A DNA stretch of 40,327 bases from Sphingomonas phyllosphaerae (GTDB taxonomy: Bacteria; Pseudomonadota; Alphaproteobacteria; Sphingomonadales; Sphingomonadaceae). The position numbers were made by a program, and so were the translations under genes. Every line of letters starts with the position of its first letter. The stretch's first letter is position 1. The notes below the pieces were generated by a model. That model made no database searches, was not told the origin of the DNA, and worked only from the letters and a program-made list of their open reading frames with translations. The DNA is taken from assembly GCF_029623345.1 (NCBI RefSeq), contig NZ_JAPYKH010000027.1:1-40327 (forward strand), read 5' to 3'. Below are positions 7,222 to 15,858 of this stretch, piece by piece.

Positions 7222-10191
7222 ATGGCCGCTGCCGTACCGTCATCCACTCTTGCCCAGCTCCGCGCGCTGCACCGCGCCAGCGAACCCGATGTTCTAAAGC
7301 CGCTGCTGGAGCGCGCCGCGGCGGGCGCCGACTCGCGCGCACGCATCGTCGACACCGCCTCCGGGCTGCTCGCCGACCTGCGCGCGGCGCAGGCGCGCGG
7401 CTGGGTCAACCAGTTCCTTCAGGAATATCGCCTCAACTCGTCCGAGGGCATCGCGCTGCTCAGCCTCGCCGAGGCGTTCCTGCGCGTGCCCGATCCCGAG
7501 ACCGCCGACCTGCTGATCGCGGACAAGCTCGGCGATGCCGACTGGCGCGCGCACGCCGGCCAGTCCAACTCGCGGCTGGTCAACACCGCCACCTGGGGGC
7601 TGGTGGTCGGTCGCGCGCTGGTGGGCGAGGGCGAGACCGGGCCGCTCAAGCGGCTGCTGAGCCGCGCCGGCGAACCGTTCGTGCGCCAGGCAGTGGGCGC
7701 GGCGATGCGGATGATGGGGGAGATCTTCGTGATGGGGCGCACCATCGACGAGGCGATGAAGCGGATGCGCCGCCCCGAGCACCGCGGCTTTACCGCCAGC
7801 TTCGACATGCTCGGCGAGGCGGCGCGCACCAGCACCGACGCCGAGCGCTATTTCCAGGCCTATGTCGACGCGATCGACGCCGTCGGCAGCGACCCGCGCG
7901 CGGGGCACTCAGTCTCGGTCAAGCTCTCCGCGCTCCACCCGCGCTACGAGGTGGCGCGCTGGGACGAGTGCGTGCCCGCGCTGACCGAGATGCTCGAGGC
8001 GCTCGCGCTCCAGGCGGCGGCGCGCGGCATCGCGCTCACCGTCGACGCGGAGGAGAGCGAGCGGCTCGAGATGAGCCTCGACATCATCGGCGCAGTCGCC
8101 GCTCTCCCCCAGCTGCGCGACTGGGACGGGTTCGGCATGGCGGTGCAGGCCTATGGCAAGCGCGCGCGGCCCGTCGTGGCCTGGGCCGACTCGCTCGGCC
8201 GGCTGATGAACGTCCGGCTCGTGAAGGGCGCCTATTGGGACAGCGAGATCAAGCGCACCCAGGTCGAAGGGCTCGACGACTACCCGTTGTTCACGCGCAA
8301 GGCCGCGACCGACGTAAGCTATCTCGCGGTGGCGCGCGACATGCTCGACGCGCGCAACATCCGCCCCGCCTTCGCCAGCCACAATGCGCTGACGGTCGCG
8401 ACGATCGTGGAATGGGCGGGCAACGGGCGCGATTTCGAGTTCCAGCGGCTCCACGGCATGGGCGACGGGCTGTACGAGCGACTGGTGGGTGACCAGGGCT
8501 ATCACTGTCGCATCTACGCGCCGGTCGGCGGGCATCGCGACCTGCTCGCCTATCTCGTCCGCCGGCTGCTGGAGAATGGCGCCAATTCCAGCTTCGTCCA
8601 CCAGCTCGCCGACGCGCGGCTGAGCGAGGCCGACATCCTCGCCGATCCCGTCGCCAAGATCGCGTCGGTCGGCGGCACGCGCCACCCCAGCATCCCGCTG
8701 CCCACCGAGCTGTTCGGCGACGAGCGGCGCAACTCGCGCGGCATCGACCTCGCCGACCGCGTCGTACTGGAGGATACGCGCGCCGCGGTGAACCGCGCGA
8801 TGAGCGAGCCCGCACCCGCCGCCGCGACCGACGTCGCCGCCGCGGTGGCGCGCGCGCGCGCGGCCTTCCCGGCGTGGCAGACCACCCCGGTCGCGGCGCG
8901 CGCCGCCTGTCTCGACCGACTCGCCGATCTGCTCGAGCGCGATCGCGACCGGCTGATGGCGATCTGCGTCCAGGAGGCGTTCAAGACCATCCCCGACGCC
9001 ATCGGCGAGGTGCGCGAGGCCGCGGACTTCTGCCGTTACTATGCGGCACGGGCGCGTGCGACGCTCGGTTCGGTCGAGCTGCCCGGGCCGACCGGCGAGC
9101 GCAATACGCTTCACCTCGAGGGGCGCGGCGTGTGGGCGACGATCGCGCCGTGGAACTTCCCGCTTGCGATCTTCCTGGGCCAGACCGTCGCCGCGCTGGT
9201 GACGGGCAACACCGTGGTCGCCAAGCCCGCACCGCAGACGCCGCGCATCGCCGCCGCGGCGGTGGCGCTGGCGCATGCGGCGGGCGTGCCGCGCGACGCG
9301 CTCGTGCTGGTGCCGGGCGGACCCGAGGTGGGCGCGGCGCTGGTCGGCGACGCGCGCGTCCAGGGCGTCGCCTTCACCGGCTCGACCGCGACCGCGCGGT
9401 CGATCGCACGCGCGCTGCTGGCGGACGACGACCGCCCGATCGTGCCGCTGATCGCCGAGACCGGCGGGATCAATGCGATGATCGTCGACTCGACCGCGTT
9501 GCCCGAGCAGGTGGTGGCGGACGTGGTCACCAGCGCGTTCCGCTCGGCCGGGCAGCGCTGCTCGGCGCTTCGCCTGCTGCTGGTGCAGGAGGACATCGCC
9601 GAAGGGCTGATCGAGATGCTCGCGGGCGCGATGGACCTGCTGACGCTCGGCGACGCGGGCGACCCGCGCACCGACGTCGGCCCGGTGATCGACCGCGCCG
9701 CCTACGACCGGCTGATGGCGTATCGCGAGCAGGCGCGCGCGCGCTGGGTGAAGACCGTGGGGGCGCCCGCGGACGGGCTGTTCGTGCCGCCGACGCTGAT
9801 CCGGCTCGACTCGGTCGAGGCGCTCGACCGCGAGTGGTTCGGGCCGCTGCTTCACGTCGCGACGTGGAAGGCCGGCGCGCTGGAGGAGACGATCGCGCGG
9901 GTCAACGCCAAGGGCTATGGCCTGACGATGGGGCTGCACAGCCGGATCGCACGCGCGGCCGAGGTGACTGAAGCGGCCGCGGCGGTGGGCAACCTCTATA
10001 TCAACCGCTCGATGATCGGGGCGGTGGTGGGCTCGCAGCCGTTCGGCGGCGAGGGGCTGTCGGGAACCGGGCCCAAGGCGGGCGGGCCGCTGTATCTGTA
10101 TCGCTTCTGTGCGGAGCGCGCGGTGTCGGTGGATACGACCAGCGCAGGCGGCAATGCGACGCTGCTGAGCCTGGAGGAAGGCGGGATCTGA
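7222..10191 (+). CDS. putA: bifunctional proline dehydrogenase / L-glutamate gamma-semialdehyde dehydrogenase
   Basis: Oxidises proline to glutamate in two steps within one 989-residue polypeptide, passing electrons to FAD/quinone and then NAD+. The N-terminal half is the proline dehydrogenase barrel, with VKLSALHPRYE, LTVDAEESER, VRLVKGAYWDSEIKR, and an arginine-rich FQRLHGMGDGLYERL region. The C-terminal half is an aldehyde dehydrogenase with WNFPLAIFLGQ, FTGSTATAR, the general-base Glu in ETGGINAMIV, and the nucleophile Cys780 in SAGQRCSALR. There is no ribbon-helix-helix DNA-binding domain at the N-terminus and the length fits short (type A) PutA, so it should not repress itself; no regulator gene is adjacent. 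proA at 28000 encodes the opposing biosynthetic step. Confidence 0.97.
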   Translation: MAAAVPSSTLAQLRALHRASEPDVLKPLLERAAAGADSRARIVDTASGLLADLRAAQARGWVNQFLQEYRLNSSEGIALLSLAEAFLRVPDPETADLLIADKLGDADWRAHAGQSNSRLVNTATWGLVVGRALVGEGETGPLKRLLSRAGEPFVRQAVGAAMRMMGEIFVMGRTIDEAMKRMRRPEHRGFTASFDMLGEAARTSTDAERYFQAYVDAIDAVGSDPRAGHSVSVKLSALHPRYEVARWDECVPALTEMLEALALQAAARGIALTVDAEESERLEMSLDIIGAVAALPQLRDWDGFGMAVQAYGKRARPVVAWADSLGRLMNVRLVKGAYWDSEIKRTQVEGLDDYPLFTRKAATDVSYLAVARDMLDARNIRPAFASHNALTVATIVEWAGNGRDFEFQRLHGMGDGLYERLVGDQGYHCRIYAPVGGHRDLLAYLVRRLLENGANSSFVHQLADARLSEADILADPVAKIASVGGTRHPSIPLPTELFGDERRNSRGIDLADRVVLEDTRAAVNRAMSEPAPAAATDVAAAVARARAAFPAWQTTPVAARAACLDRLADLLERDRDRLMAICVQEAFKTIPDAIGEVREAADFCRYYAARARATLGSVELPGPTGERNTLHLEGRGVWATIAPWNFPLAIFLGQTVAALVTGNTVVAKPAPQTPRIAAAAVALAHAAGVPRDALVLVPGGPEVGAALVGDARVQGVAFTGSTATARSIARALLADDDRPIVPLIAETGGINAMIVDSTALPEQVVADVVTSAFRSAGQRCSALRLLLVQEDIAEGLIEMLAGAMDLLTLGDAGDPRTDVGPVIDRAAYDRLMAYREQARARWVKTVGAPADGLFVPPTLIRLDSVEALDREWFGPLLHVATWKAGALEETIARVNAKGYGLTMGLHSRIARAAEVTEAAAAVGNLYINRSMIGAVVGSQPFGGEGLSGTGPKAGGPLYLYRFCAERAVSVDTTSAGGNATLLSLEEGGI

Positions 10192-10253
10192 GCGGTTAGG
10201 CGGCCGCACCGGCGCAGCATCAGAATGTGAGACATCGCGCCGACACAAAGCAG

Positions 10254-10352
10254 CCCCCCTCCTCCAGGAGAGAGGTTGGGGTGGGGCCTATCCACGCGCG
10301 CCTCACCCGCGGCGGCGCCCCGCCCCCAGCCCCTCCCCTGAAGGAGAGGGGA
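10254..10352. repeat. inverted CCCC-rich intergenic repeat pair
   Basis: Two copies of a roughly 33-36-base motif face each other (10254-10286 and 10317-10352). The reverse complement of the left arm reads CCCCACCCCAACC then CTCCTGGAGGAGGGG; the right arm reads CCCCGCCCCCAGCC then CCCTGAAGGAGAGGGG. It is a separate family from the GTCATCCC repeats and lies between the converging putA and glycine-zipper genes. Confidence 0.65.
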
Positions 10353-10363
10353 GAAGCGAGGAA

Positions 10364-10384
10364 CGCTGCCTCAACGAGGCAGCG
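10364..10384. terminator. strong hairpin in convergent gap
   Basis: A perfect 9-bp stem (CGCTGCCTC/GAGGCAGCG) with loop AAC. It lies 9 bases past the stop of the minus-strand glycine-zipper gene and about 170 bases past putA. On the minus strand it is followed by TTCC, on the plus strand by TCTTC, so any terminator would be weak in its U-tract. It could act in both directions. Confidence 0.5.
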
Positions 10385-10392
10385 TCTTCACC

Positions 10393-10788
10393 TCAGCGGC
10401 ACTTCACCTTGCCGCGATCGATCGAGCGGCCCAGCAGCGCGCCGCCGCCCGCGCCGAGCAGCGTGCCCAAGGTACCGCCGCCGACGATATTGCCGAGCAC
10501 GCCACCGCCGACGCCGCCGATCACCAGCCCGGTGGTGCCGTCGTTGCGCTTGCAATAAGCGCGACCGTCACGCCCGCGATAGACCTGGTCGTCGCGACCC
10601 AACGCGCGCGCGCGGCGGCTGTTGCCCCGGCGATAGTCCTGCGACGGATCCCAATTCTGGTCGTCGCCATGCCAGCGATAGTCGCGGTCCCCGCGATCAC
10701 GATCCCGGCGCTGCGCATCGGCGGCCGGCGCGAGCATCGGGGTAGTGGCTGTGGCGAGCGCCAGTGCGGCGAGCAGGGCCTTCTTCAT
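10393..10788 (-). CDS. glycine zipper 2TM domain envelope protein
   Basis: A 131-residue exported protein. A signal peptide of about 25 residues (MKKALLAALALATATTPMLA, then PAADA) is followed by an Arg/Asp-rich low-complexity region (RRDRDRGDRDYRW) and a YCKR segment. The C-terminus is a glycine zipper over about residues 84-124 (GLVIGGVGGGVLGNIVGGG, GTLLGAGGGALLG). This arrangement resembles SlyB/RcnB-like 17-kDa surface antigen relatives that insert a glycine-packed hairpin into the envelope. The specific role is unknown. It ends 9 bases before a strong hairpin and lies 58 bases downstream of the symporter gene on the same strand. Confidence 0.85.
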   Translation of the reverse strand: MKKALLAALALATATTPMLAPAADAQRRDRDRGDRDYRWHGDDQNWDPSQDYRRGNSRRARALGRDDQVYRGRDGRAYCKRNDGTTGLVIGGVGGGVLGNIVGGGTLGTLLGAGGGALLGRSIDRGKVKCR

Positions 10789-10846
10789 GACATCGATCTC
10801 CTTCTGTCGCCCACGAACGTCGCAGGCGGCGAGGAGTTCACTTGAA

Positions 10847-12127
10847 TCAGGCCGGTACCGTATCGTGCCGGGGCAGCGGCGCCATCGTGCCCTCCGCCAC
10901 CAGCATGTTCTCGCGCTTGGCGACGATCAGCGGCACCAGCACCTGCCCGGCGACGTTCACCGCGGTGCGCCCCATGTCGATGATCGGATCGACCGCGAGC
11001 AGCAGCCCGGCGCCCTCCAGCGGCAGCCCGAGCGTGGTGAGCGTCAGCGTCAGCATCACCAGCGCCCCGGTCAGGCCAGCGGTCGCGGCCGAACCGATCA
11101 CCGAGACCAGGACGACGAGCACATAATCCGAGGCATGCAGCGCAATGCCGTAATATTGCGCGACGAACAGCGCCGCGATCGCCGGATAGACCGCGGCGCA
11201 ACCATCCATCTTGGTGGTCGCGGCGAAGGGCACCGCAAAGGCGGCATAGTCGCGTGGCACGCCGGCGCGCTCGGCCGCGTCCTCGGTCACGGGCAGCGTC
11301 GCGATCGAGGAACGCGACACGAAGCCGAGCTGGATCGCGGGCCAGGCGGTTGTGAAAAAACGTCCCACGGACAGCCGATTGAGCGCGAGCAGCGCGGGGT
11401 AGACGACGAACAGCACCAGCCCGAGCCCGAGGTACACCGCCCCCGCGAAGCTGCCGAGCGCGGCGAGTGAGGACCAGCCATAGCGCACGATCGCGGTGCC
11501 GATCAGCCCAGCGGTACCGATCGGCGTGAGCTTCACCACCCAGCGCAGCAGCCGGCGGAAGATCGCCAGCAGCGAGGCGTTGGCGGCGAGGAAAGCGCTG
11601 CCCGCCTCGCCGACGTTCACCGCCGCCGCGCCGACCGCGATCGCGACGACGATCAGCTGGAGCACGTTGAACCCCAGCTTGGTGGTGGCGCCGCCGTCGG
11701 CGAGCTTGGTGCTCGCCTCGATCCCCAGGAAGTTGCCAGGGATGAGCCCGCGCAGGAAGTCGAGCCACGAACCGGTGGTGGCGGGTAGCACCGCGGCGGA
11801 GGGATCGACGCCGCTGCGCACGCCGGGCTCGAGCAGCGTGCCGAGCGTGAGCCCGATCGTCACCGCGATCAACGCCGTCACCCCGAACCACAGCAGGGTC
11901 TGCCCGACCAGCCGCGCGGCATTGCCGAGGTCGCGCAGCGCCGCGATCGAGGCGACGATCGCGGTGAACACAAGCGGCACCACCAGCGCCTTGAGCAGCT
12001 GGACGAAGCTCTCGCCGGTCAGGCGCAGTGCCTCGGCGAGCGCGGGCAGGTCACGCGCCGCGAAACCGAGCGCGACACCGATCGCCATGCCGGCGAACAC
12101 CTGCACCGTGAAAGAAGGGGTCTTCAT
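10847..12127 (-). CDS. dicarboxylate/amino acid:cation (DAACS) symporter
   Basis: A 426-residue inner-membrane transporter of the GltP/DctA superfamily, driven by Na+ or H+. Features seen: many hydrophobic segments, a serine-containing re-entrant hairpin segment (FVSRSSIATLPVTEDAAERAG, counted as its two halves RSSIATLPVT and AERAGVP), a TTKMDGCAAVYPAIAALF stretch matching the NMDGTALY region, and a second hairpin around IGSAATAGLTGA. The usual NMDGT appears here as KMDGC, so binding-site residues differ from classical glutamate and C4-dicarboxylate carriers. The ATG at 12127 gives the normal N-terminus MKTPSFTVQV. A TTG at 12166 would add 13 residues unlike the family. It is divergent from ptsP. 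The substrate is not predictable. Confidence 0.9.
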   Translation of the reverse strand: MKTPSFTVQVFAGMAIGVALGFAARDLPALAEALRLTGESFVQLLKALVVPLVFTAIVASIAALRDLGNAARLVGQTLLWFGVTALIAVTIGLTLGTLLEPGVRSGVDPSAAVLPATTGSWLDFLRGLIPGNFLGIEASTKLADGGATTKLGFNVLQLIVVAIAVGAAAVNVGEAGSAFLAANASLLAIFRRLLRWVVKLTPIGTAGLIGTAIVRYGWSSLAALGSFAGAVYLGLGLVLFVVYPALLALNRLSVGRFFTTAWPAIQLGFVSRSSIATLPVTEDAAERAGVPRDYAAFAVPFAATTKMDGCAAVYPAIAALFVAQYYGIALHASDYVLVVLVSVIGSAATAGLTGALVMLTLTLTTLGLPLEGAGLLLAVDPIIDMGRTAVNVAGQVLVPLIVAKRENMLVAEGTMAPLPRHDTVPA

Positions 12128-12265
12128 CCCATCCAGGTGCGGTCCCCGGCCGCACTCCGCCAGCAACTTTCCGTTTCAATCGCGCGAGCGAGACTTGGGC
12201 GCGCTGCGTCGCAACCAAGAAAATGCTGCGTGGCACCCAGGCCGTCGGTCTGTTAGCCCCTCGGC

Positions 12266-14533
12266 ATGCCCGTCTCTGCCGCCCGCTCCGCCCGCGAGAT
12301 CCTGGTCAACCTGCACGATGTGATGGCGGCGCGGTCGAACGCGCAGGCCAAGCTGAACTCGGTGGTGGAGATCATCGGCGAGGCGCTGGATAGCGAGGTG
12401 TGCTCGATCTACCTGCTGCGCGAAGGCGTGCTCGAGCTGTTCGCCACGCGGGGGCTCGCGCCGGAGGCGGTACACGTCACCAAATTGGCGCTGGGCGAGG
12501 GTCTGGTCGGCACGATCGCCAAGAACAACGAGGTGCTCAACCTCGACGAGGCCGCCAGCCACCCCGACTTCGCCTACAAGCCCGAGACCGGCGAGGATCG
12601 CTACCACAGTTTCGCCGGGGTCCCGATCATCCGCCGCGAGCGCGCGGTAGGCGTGCTCGCGGTGCAGCACGCCGATCCGCGCAAGTATGAGGATGTCGAG
12701 ATCGAGGCGCTGCAGACGGTGGCGATGGTGCTGTCCGAGCTGATCGCCAATGCCGGGCTGATCGATCAGGGCGGCCCGAGCGACCGCCCGCAGTCGACCG
12801 GCTCGACCCGGATCGGCGGGCAGAAATTGGTCGACGGCATGGCGGTGGGCTGCGCGGTGTTCCACCAGCCACGCATCCATATCGAGCATACCGTCGCAGA
12901 GGACACCGAGGCCGAGCGCCACCGCGTCTACGCCGCATTCGACAAGATGCGCGAGCAGATCGACCGGATCGCGCGCGAGGCCGAGTTCGGCGTCGGCGAC
13001 GAGCATCAGGAGGTGATCGCCACCTACAAGATGTTCGCCTACGATGAGGGCTGGGCGCGCCGCATCAACGAGGCGATCGACAGCGGGCTCACCGCCGAGG
13101 CCGCGATCGAGCGGGTGCAGCAGCGCACCCGCCAGCGCATGCGCGAGATCGACGATCCGTTGCTCGCCGATCGCATGCACGACTTGGAGGACCTGTCCAA
13201 CCGGTTGCTCCGCATCGTCTCGGGCCAGATGGGCACCGCAGCGCAGCTCGGTCTCCGGCAGGACACGATCCTGATCGCGCGCAATCTCGGGCCGGCCGAG
13301 CTGCTCGAATATGATCGCCGTCGGCTCAAGGGCGTGGTGCTGGAGGAGGGGTCGCTCACCGCGCACGTCACGATCGTGGCGCGCGCGATGGGCGTGCCGG
13401 TGCTCGGCCGCGTGCGCGACGTACGCCGGCTGATCGCCGAGGGCGACGCGCTGCTGCTCGACGTCACCGAGGGCACGCTGACCGTCCGCCCGACCGCGGC
13501 GATGGAGGAGGTGTTCGAGGCCAAGGTCGCCGCCCGGCAGAAGCGCAAGGCCGCCTATGCCGCGCTGCGCGATCTCGCGCCCGAGACGCGCGACGGGCAT
13601 CGCATCACCGTGATGGTCAACGCCGGGCTGCGCGACGACGTCGCGGTGCTCGACCTGACGGGAGCGGACGGGATCGGGCTGTTCCGCACCGAGTTCCAGT
13701 TCCTCGTCTCCGCCACGCTGCCGCAGCGCGAGCGCCAGCAGCGGCTGTACCGCGAGGTGCTCGACGCCTCGGGATCGCGCCCGGTGATCTTCCGCACCGT
13801 CGACATCGGCGGCGACAAGGCGCTGCCCTACCTCACACACACCGGCGAGGAGGAGAATCCGGCGATGGGCTGGCGCGCGCTGCGGCTCTCGCTGGAGCGC
13901 GACGGGCTGATGAAGGCGCAGGCACGCGCGCTGCTGGAGGCGGGGGCGGGGCGGACGCTCAACGTGATGTTCCCGATGGTGTCCGAGCCGTGGGAGTTCG
14001 ACGAGGCCAAGGCGCTGTTCGAGGCGCAGCGCGCCTTCCTCCACCAGCGCAACAAGCGGCTGCCGCTGGAGGTGCGCTACGGCGCGATGCTGGAGGTGCC
14101 CGCGCTCGCCGATCAGCTCGACATCCTGCTGCCGAACATCGACTTCCTCTCGATCGGGACGAACGACCTCACCCAGTTCCTCTTCGCCGCCGACCGCGCC
14201 AACCCCAAGTTGGCGGACCGCTACGACTGGCTGTCGAGCTCGATCCTGCGCTTCCTGCGCCGGGTGATCGTGCCCGCGCGCGAGGCCGGCGTGCCGGTCG
14301 CGGTGTGCGGCGAAATGGGCGGGCGTCCGCTGGAGGCGATGGCGCTGATCGGGATCGGGCTCGACCGGCTCTCGATTACTCCGGCCGCAGTGGGGCCGGT
14401 CAAGGCGATGATCCGCACGCTCGACCGCGCCGCGCTGACCGCCTTCATGGACGAGCTGCTGATCCGCCCGCCGCGCGACATGCGCGGCGCGCTCGCCGCC
14501 TGGGCGAGCGACAGCGGGGTCGAGCTGGCGTGA
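12266..14533 (+). CDS. ptsP: phosphoenolpyruvate-protein phosphotransferase PtsP (EI-Ntr)
   Basis: Enzyme I of the nitrogen-related PTS: takes phosphate from PEP and passes it to NPr, then EIIA-Ntr, a regulatory chain rather than sugar transport. The 755-residue product starts with a GAF domain (about residues 15-165), then the PEP-utiliser N-domain, the swivelling phosphohistidine domain with His367 in LTAHVTIVARAMG, and a TIM-barrel PEP-binding domain with GIGLFRTEFQF, DIGGDKALPY, IGTNDLTQFLFAADR and Cys681 in CGEMGG. The GAF domain separates it from sugar-PTS enzyme I; in relatives it senses glutamine or nitrogen state. No NPr or EIIA gene is in this window. A RodZ-like gene follows after 114 bp. 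Confidence 0.96.
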   Translation: MPVSAARSAREILVNLHDVMAARSNAQAKLNSVVEIIGEALDSEVCSIYLLREGVLELFATRGLAPEAVHVTKLALGEGLVGTIAKNNEVLNLDEAASHPDFAYKPETGEDRYHSFAGVPIIRRERAVGVLAVQHADPRKYEDVEIEALQTVAMVLSELIANAGLIDQGGPSDRPQSTGSTRIGGQKLVDGMAVGCAVFHQPRIHIEHTVAEDTEAERHRVYAAFDKMREQIDRIAREAEFGVGDEHQEVIATYKMFAYDEGWARRINEAIDSGLTAEAAIERVQQRTRQRMREIDDPLLADRMHDLEDLSNRLLRIVSGQMGTAAQLGLRQDTILIARNLGPAELLEYDRRRLKGVVLEEGSLTAHVTIVARAMGVPVLGRVRDVRRLIAEGDALLLDVTEGTLTVRPTAAMEEVFEAKVAARQKRKAAYAALRDLAPETRDGHRITVMVNAGLRDDVAVLDLTGADGIGLFRTEFQFLVSATLPQRERQQRLYREVLDASGSRPVIFRTVDIGGDKALPYLTHTGEEENPAMGWRALRLSLERDGLMKAQARALLEAGAGRTLNVMFPMVSEPWEFDEAKALFEAQRAFLHQRNKRLPLEVRYGAMLEVPALADQLDILLPNIDFLSIGTNDLTQFLFAADRANPKLADRYDWLSSSILRFLRRVIVPAREAGVPVAVCGEMGGRPLEAMALIGIGLDRLSITPAAVGPVKAMIRTLDRAALTAFMDELLIRPPRDMRGALAAWASDSGVELA

Positions 14534-14573
14534 CGTCGCGACGAACCGAGTCGGATCGTGTGAAGCCCCTCTG

Positions 14574-14603
14574 TTGACAGTGTTGCTCGTGTTTGGAACA
14601 CGA
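14574..14603 (+). promoter_or_regulatory. possible promoter/operator before rodZ-like gene
   Basis: A consensus -35 hexamer TTGACA lies at 14574-14579. Where a -10 is expected there is a perfect 7-bp inverted repeat, TCGTGTT-TGG-AACACGA (14587-14603), with no good TATAAT match. It may be a promoter whose -10 overlaps an operator. It lies 45 bases before the ATG at 14648. Confidence 0.35.
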
Positions 14604-14647
14604 ACGCACGCCCGCATGATCGCTGTGGGCGCGGGGCGGAGAGAAGA

Positions 14648-15538
14648 ATGAGCGACGGCGAGCTATCCGCACAGGCACCGACGCCCGGCTCGGTCGGCGC
14701 GCGGCTGCGCGCGGCGCGCGAGGCGCAGGGGCTGTCGCTGGCCGACGTGGCGGCGCGCACGCGCGTGACGCAGCGCTTTCTCGAGGCACTCGAGATGGAC
14801 CGGCTCGACCTGCTGCCCTCGCCCACCTACGCCTCGGGCTTCGCGCGCGCCTATGCCCGCGCGGTCGGGCTCGATCAGGCCGACGTCGGCCGTGCCATCC
14901 GCGGCGAGCTCGCGCGCGGCGCGATGCCGCTGCGCCAGCATCATATCGAGGAGATCGCCGATCCGTCACGTGCGCCCTCGCGCGGGCTGGTGATCGTCGC
15001 CGCCGGGCTCGCGCTGGCGGTGCTGGTGCTGGGCGTGCTGTGGCTCTCCACCGGCATGTTCCGCGGCACCACCGAGCAGGCGCCCGAGGCCACGCCGAGC
15101 GGGCAGGTCGCCTCCAGCAAGGAAGTGCCACCGCCGGCGCCGACCCCGGCCGCCAGCGGCAAGGTGGTGCTGACCGCGCGCACCGAGGTGTGGATGCGCG
15201 CCTATGACGGCGCCAAGCAGCGCCTGTTCGAGGGCACGATGAAGCCGGGCCAGTCGTTTGAGGTGCCCGCGGGCACGGACCGGCCGATGATCAACGTCGG
15301 CCGCCCGGACCAGCTCACCGTGACGGTCGACGGCCGCGAGGTCGCGCCGCTGGGTGACGGCAAGCGCGCGATCAAGGACGTCGGTATTAGCGCCGAGGCG
15401 CTCGCCGCGCGCGGCCTGCCCGCCCCGGCGCCGAGCGCGGCGGCCTCGCCCGCGGCTACGACGGCTACGACGGCTATGACAACGGCCACACCGCGCGACG
15501 CGGGGCAGCTCGCCGCGTTCCGTGACGTGGCGCGGTGA
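14648..15538 (+). CDS. RodZ-like helix-turn-helix membrane protein
   Basis: A 296-residue protein with the RodZ layout. Residues 15-85 form an XRE-type helix-turn-helix (GARLRAAREAQGLSLADVAART, shown here as two parts GARLRAAREAQG and LSLADVAART; then FLEALEMDRLDLLPSPTYASGF). A single transmembrane helix follows at about 116-138 (LVIVAAGLALAVLVLGVLWL), then a Pro/Ala-rich linker and a periplasmic DUF4115-like beta domain (about 175-265). RodZ links MreB filaments to the elongation machinery in the inner membrane. Many alphaproteobacterial members are annotated only as HTH proteins, so a role in cell shape is inferred. The C-terminal tail is Ala/Thr-rich low complexity (TTATTAMTTATP). It lies between ptsP and the ybgF-tilS-ftsH group. 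Confidence 0.85.
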   Translation: MSDGELSAQAPTPGSVGARLRAAREAQGLSLADVAARTRVTQRFLEALEMDRLDLLPSPTYASGFARAYARAVGLDQADVGRAIRGELARGAMPLRQHHIEEIADPSRAPSRGLVIVAAGLALAVLVLGVLWLSTGMFRGTTEQAPEATPSGQVASSKEVPPPAPTPAASGKVVLTARTEVWMRAYDGAKQRLFEGTMKPGQSFEVPAGTDRPMINVGRPDQLTVTVDGREVAPLGDGKRAIKDVGISAEALAARGLPAPAPSAAASPAATTATTAMTTATPRDAGQLAAFRDVAR

Positions 15539-15596
15539 GAAGAGGCTATCTCAGCTATACCGACGTGATGGAAGCGGTGAGCGCACCCCTCCCTTC

Positions 15597-15691
15597 CGTC
15601 ACCCCGGACGGTCCGGGGCTCGCCGTGCCGCCCATGACGTGGCCGCGGTGTTCGCGGAAGGGTGGATCGCGCACCAACTCCGGGATGACGG
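15597..15691. repeat. GTCACCCCGGA...CGGGATGACGG repeat
   Basis: This repeat fills much of the 320-bp gap between rodZ-like and ybgF. The left end holds a perfect 7-bp stem (CCCCGGA-CGG-TCCGGGG, 15602-15618) and the right end is CGGGATGACGG, the terminal signature shared with the elements at 19880 and 31032. No gene is visible from 15539 to 15858. Confidence 0.65.
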
Positions 15692-15796
15692 TGGAGAAGA
15701 TGCGGTTAGTGGTGTGCGTCCGAACCGACAGGCGAGCGGCTGCCGCTCGCGTCGACGCGACGGCGCACAGAAGAACGAGCGTCCACATCGCTGCGC

Positions 15797-15826
15797 TTCA
15801 CCGTGGCGACAGCTCGCTTCTATAGA
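15797..15826 (+). promoter_or_regulatory. possible promoter of ybgF-tilS
   Basis: TTCACC at 15797-15802 and TATAGA at 15821-15826, 18 bases apart, about 33 bases before the ybgF start codon. The repeat upstream would separate this transcript from the rodZ-like gene. Confidence 0.4.
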
Positions 15827-15858
15827 GAGGTGCGACAGGTGCGCACCGGGGACGGAAC

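Noticed and set aside
7909..10248. 779-residue frame opposite putA
   Set aside because: Arg/His/Ala-rich composition, no motif, fully antisense to a clear PutA. The same holds for long frames opposite ptsP (12176-14617) and ligA (20138-22369).
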